Source: JAZDDE01 sp039714435
Lineage (GTDB): Bacteria > Gemmatimonadota > Gemmatimonadetes > Palauibacterales > Palauibacteraceae
Assembly: GCA_039714435.1 (NCBI GenBank)
Contig: JBDLJJ010000127.1
Span: 1 to 7,170 of the forward strand
Direction of reading: 5' to 3'
DNA length: 7,170 bases
This document shows, piece after piece, positions 5,736 to 7,170 of this stretch. The notes under the pieces are model-generated. The model had not been told where the DNA came from. It saw nothing but the letters and a program-made list of their open reading frames with translations, and ran no database searches. Position numbers and translations under genes: made by a program. Each line of letters begins with the position of its first letter. Position 1 is the first letter of the stretch.

Positions 5736-6884
5736 ATGCCGGCTAACGAGCAGGACGGCGCTCAGCCACACGAAAAGCAGACGGCCGGCGGCCAGTCCAG
5801 CGGCCAGCCCGGCGGGGCCGGCGGCGCGAGGCCCGAACGCCTGCAGTCGGCCCGCGGTAAGGCTCCGATTCCGGTACGGCGGAGTCGAGGCCGGCCGGGA
5901 AATCCGGCGCGCCCCGATTCGCAGCCCCGCTCACGGCCACCACCCAAAATCCGCTCTGACCGCGACAGCAGTCAGGCCGCGCCCGCTGAGCGAGAAAGTC
6001 CGGCCCGTACCGTCCAGATCGTCCAGGTTCAGTTTAAGGGAGTTCGAACCGACTACTTCACCTGGCGTGGCGACGCGGGTGTGAAAACCAACGAGTACAT
6101 CATCGTCGAGGCCGATCGCGGGCAGGACCTGGGCTGGGTCAAGAGGGCGGAGGACGCCGAGCAGCATTCGTGCGAAGGGGGCTGTGACCATGTCGAGGAC
6201 CGTCCGGTGGTTTTGCCCCCGAGGAGGGTGTACCGCCGGGCCGCGCCCGCTGATCTCGAGCGGCACTTCAAGCTGACCGAAGACGAAGCCGATATCAGAA
6301 ACCGGACCCGCTCCCTCGTCAGAAGACACAAGCTCAAGATGAAGGTGAGCGAGGCTGAGTGGCAGTGGGATCGAAACAAGTTGACGGTGTTCTTCACGGC
6401 CGAAAAGAGAGTGGATTTCCGGGCCCTCGTAAAGGAGATGGCGCGCACCTTCAAGACGCGCATCGAACTACGGCAGATAGGTGTGCGCGACGAAGCGAAG
6501 CGCCTCGGCGGGATCGGACGCTGCGGACGCGAGCTGTGCTGCCGGCTCTGGCTTCCGGAAATCGAACCGGTCACCCTGCAGCTCGCTAAAGATCAGGGCC
6601 TATCGCTCAATCCGGCCCAGATCTCGGGAGCCTGCGGAAGGCTCATGTCTTGCCTGCGCTACGAGCACGAGATGTACGAGCAAGCCAGGAAGCGTTTTCC
6701 ACGTGTCGGGAAAAGACTCCGCACGAATCGCGGTGAGGAAGAGGTCACGGAGTGGGACCTGTTTCGGGAGACGATTTCTCTCAAGGGCCCTGATGGCGAG
6801 ACACGCACCGTAGCCCTCGAAGACCTGAAGGCGGAGACGAAGAAACGGCGCGCTCAGGCCCGCACTCAGCCCAGGCCGCGGTGA
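5736..6884 (+). CDS. ricT: PSP1-domain protein, RicT/YaaT family
   Basis: This 382-residue protein matches the YaaT/RicT family. In Bacillus subtilis RicT joins YmcA and YlbF in an Fe-S-containing complex that works with RNase Y in mRNA maturation and affects sporulation and competence; its role outside Firmicutes is unclear. Residues 1 to about 90 are a Gly/Pro/Arg/Gln-rich, probably disordered extension. The PSP1 core follows (VQIVQVQFKG to about residue 345), with KTNEYIIVEADRGQDLGWV, FTAEKRVDFRALVKEMA, RIELRQIGVRDEAKRLGGIG, CGRELCCRLWLP (Cys263, 268, 269), LAKDQGLSLNP and GACGRLMSCLRYE (Cys300, Cys306). Family members usually have CGRLMCC; here the first cysteine of that pair is Ser305. 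An extra CEGGC (Cys146, Cys150) lies inside the core. The tail is basic. B. subtilis YaaT is about 275 residues, so both ends are extended. The start codon directly follows the accA stop and the end overlaps metG, so translation is probably coupled. Confidence 0.92.
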   Translation: MPANEQDGAQPHEKQTAGGQSSGQPGGAGGARPERLQSARGKAPIPVRRSRGRPGNPARPDSQPRSRPPPKIRSDRDSSQAAPAERESPARTVQIVQVQFKGVRTDYFTWRGDAGVKTNEYIIVEADRGQDLGWVKRAEDAEQHSCEGGCDHVEDRPVVLPPRRVYRRAAPADLERHFKLTEDEADIRNRTRSLVRRHKLKMKVSEAEWQWDRNKLTVFFTAEKRVDFRALVKEMARTFKTRIELRQIGVRDEAKRLGGIGRCGRELCCRLWLPEIEPVTLQLAKDQGLSLNPAQISGACGRLMSCLRYEHEMYEQARKRFPRVGKRLRTNRGEEEVTEWDLFRETISLKGPDGETRTVALEDLKAETKKRRAQARTQPRPR

Positions 6885-7170
6885 GCAACTACTACCTTAC
6901 GACCGCTATCGACTACTCGAACGGCAAGCCTCACGTGGGGCACGCCTACGAGAAGATCGGCGCGGACGCGATCGCCCGTTACCACAGGCTGGCGGGGGAC
7001 TCTGTCCATTTCGTTATGGGAATGGATGAACACGGCCAGAGCGTGGCCCGCGAGGCGGAGAACCTGGGGCAGGACCCTCAGGCCTGGGTGGACGGGCTGG
7101 CGGCGAGCTGGCAGGAAGTCTGGGGCCGGCTTCAGCTGTCCAACGATGATTTCATCCGCACCACGGAGCC
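6881..7170 (+). CDS. metG: Methionyl-tRNA synthetase, N-terminal part (cut by window end)
   Basis: MetRS charges tRNA-Met with methionine using ATP. Only the first 96 codons are present and the frame is open to the last base. The start is GTG 6881, whose last two bases and the next A form the ricT stop codon (GTGA overlap), a common sign of coupled translation; no strong Shine-Dalgarno site is visible. The class I catalytic domain is clear: YYLTTAIDYSNGKPHVGHAY carries the HIGH-type signature as HVGH, followed by KIGADAIARYHRLAGDSVHF and the GMDEHGQSVAREAENLG segment, then DDFIRTTE. TTAIDY and GMDEHG differ from the more usual TTPIYY and GTDEHG, while the rest follows the Thermus-type pattern. 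The KMSKS motif, zinc knuckle and anticodon-binding domain would lie beyond the window. The RicT-MetRS neighbourhood recalls the Bacillus yaaT-metS region. Confidence 0.95.
   Translation, partial: MSNYYLTTAIDYSNGKPHVGHAYEKIGADAIARYHRLAGDSVHFVMGMDEHGQSVAREAENLGQDPQAWVDGLAASWQEVWGRLQLSNDDFIRTTE

Noticed and set aside
5736..6005. RicT N-terminal extension as a separate small gene or non-coding spacer
   Set aside because: The frame is continuous with the PSP1 core, starts right at the accA stop and has no alternative ATG before the core.

Overview
The window holds a high-GC bacterial chromosome segment with five genes, all on the + strand and tightly packed: a predicted lipoprotein of the DUF4837 type, dnaE (replicative DNA polymerase III alpha), accA (acetyl-CoA carboxyltransferase alpha), a ricT/yaaT-type PSP1 protein, and the first 96 codons of metG (methionyl-tRNA synthetase). 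Gaps between genes are 17, 46, 0 and -4 bases, so the five probably form one transcription unit, at least from dnaE onward. No phage, transposase, CRISPR, tRNA or rRNA sequence is visible.

Organism: the DUF4837-like lipoprotein points to the Bacteroidetes/Gemmatimonadota (FCB) side of the bacterial tree. The high GC and the MetRS form (TTAIDY and GMDEHG where TTPIYY and GTDEHG are more usual) fit a Gemmatimonadota-like organism. This placement is inference from family knowledge, not a search result.

Layout: bases 1-203 are non-coding and rich in repeats. They hold two exact 25-bp direct copies, a nested inverted repeat able to fold across 38-154, and a further inverted partial copy at 164-177. 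The lipoprotein gene is at 204-1229 and dnaE at 1247-4705. The dnaE-accA gap carries a compact GC-rich hairpin (4709-4730) next to the accA start. accA is at 4752-5735, ricT at 5736-6884 with its start codon abutting the accA stop, and metG starts at 6881, overlapping the ricT stop in GTGA.

How the genes relate: they serve core growth functions, namely chromosome replication, the first committed step of fatty-acid synthesis, an Fe-S-linked regulatory factor known from RNase Y control in Bacillus, and charging of tRNA with methionine. Co-transcription would tie their expression together. The dnaE-accA pair is also adjacent in Escherichia coli.

This is mostly an ordinary housekeeping region, and I see no convincing new multi-gene system. 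The points most worth a second look are the palindromic repeat cluster at the left end, the complete set of PHP metal ligands in DnaE (probable built-in proofreading), and the RicT protein with one family cysteine replaced by serine, two extra cysteines and a long disordered N-terminus.
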